This document shows, one piece after another, positions 63,468 through 64,000 of a stretch of 64,000 nucleotides of DNA. The notes under the pieces are model-generated. The model ran no database searches, was not told the DNA's origin, and saw only the letters and a list, made by a program, of their open reading frames with translations. Within the stretch, counting starts at the first letter, position 1, and each line of letters starts with the position of its first letter. Position numbers and translations under genes: made by a program. The stretch comes from Micromonospora matsumotoense. Its GTDB lineage: Bacteria > Actinomycetota > Actinomycetes > Mycobacteriales > Micromonosporaceae. The DNA lies in NCBI RefSeq assembly GCF_900091525.1, contig NZ_FMCU01000001.1, positions 248,001 through 312,000 of the forward strand, in the 5' to 3' direction.

Positions 63468-64000
<533 letters not shown>

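Overview
The window is about 72% GC chromosomal DNA from an actinomycete, most likely a Micromonosporaceae member (Micromonospora or a close relative). The signs are an rpsA/coaE-grpB/uvrB/polA/pyk/pdtaR housekeeping set with actinobacterial features, GTG and TTG starts, CBM2-linked secreted carbohydrate proteins, PAS-GAF-SpoIIE and Ser/Thr-kinase genes, and many short intergenic repeats. No database search was possible; all assignments come from reading motifs and arrangement.

Left part (1-18.4 kb): the 3' end of typA; a small wall-peptide neighbourhood (class A beta-lactamase-like hydrolase, tyrosine phosphatase, L-Ala-D/L-Glu-type epimerase, NlpC/P60 peptidase); a TerC manganese-efflux-type gene behind what reads as a yybP-ykoY Mn2+ riboswitch; an ABM protein, an SDR and an XRE/DUF5753 regulator; a VOC-AraC pair translationally joined to uvrB; a two-repeat membrane-anchored unknown; coaE fused to a GrpB domain; and rpsA.

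Middle part (18.7-36 kb): methyltransferase, DUF3140 and isochorismatase-like genes; an 800-bp repeat-filled spacer; polA without proofreading residues; one 7.7-kb same-strand block holding a polar amino-acid ABC transporter and a branched-chain amino-acid ABC transporter (livKHMGF), with a strong hairpin after livK; a secreted lipoprotein; pdtaR (ANTAR antiterminator); tRNA-Leu(CAA); and a luciferase-like oxidoreductase.

Right part (36-64 kb): a CBM2-rhamnogalacturonan lyase; an aromatic amino-acid decarboxylase-like enzyme; Rrf2 + TSUP exporter; a Ser/Thr kinase next to an exported substrate-binding/VWA protein; tesB, pyk, a YciI protein, a PAS-GAF-SpoIIE phosphatase and an aldo/keto reductase; a repeat- and palindrome-rich spacer; a membrane M48 metallopeptidase with a small EACC1-like partner; a divergent LysR/D-amino-acid-oxidase pair; a secreted CBM2-DUF3237x2 protein; and a STAND-type P-loop NTPase whose TPR repeats are nearly identical at DNA level and use different codons from the rest of the gene. 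The last 1.9 kb looks accessory: small coupled genes beside an AlpA-like HTH gene, an antitoxin-like gene truncated at a perfect palindrome, and the C-terminus of a type I restriction-modification methylase (HsdM).

The best candidates for under-described biology are the STAND/TPR protein, the M48-EACC1 pair, the kinase/SBP-VWA pair, the interspersed palindromes that share a CATNAATATGAC core, and the palindrome that ends the antitoxin-like gene.
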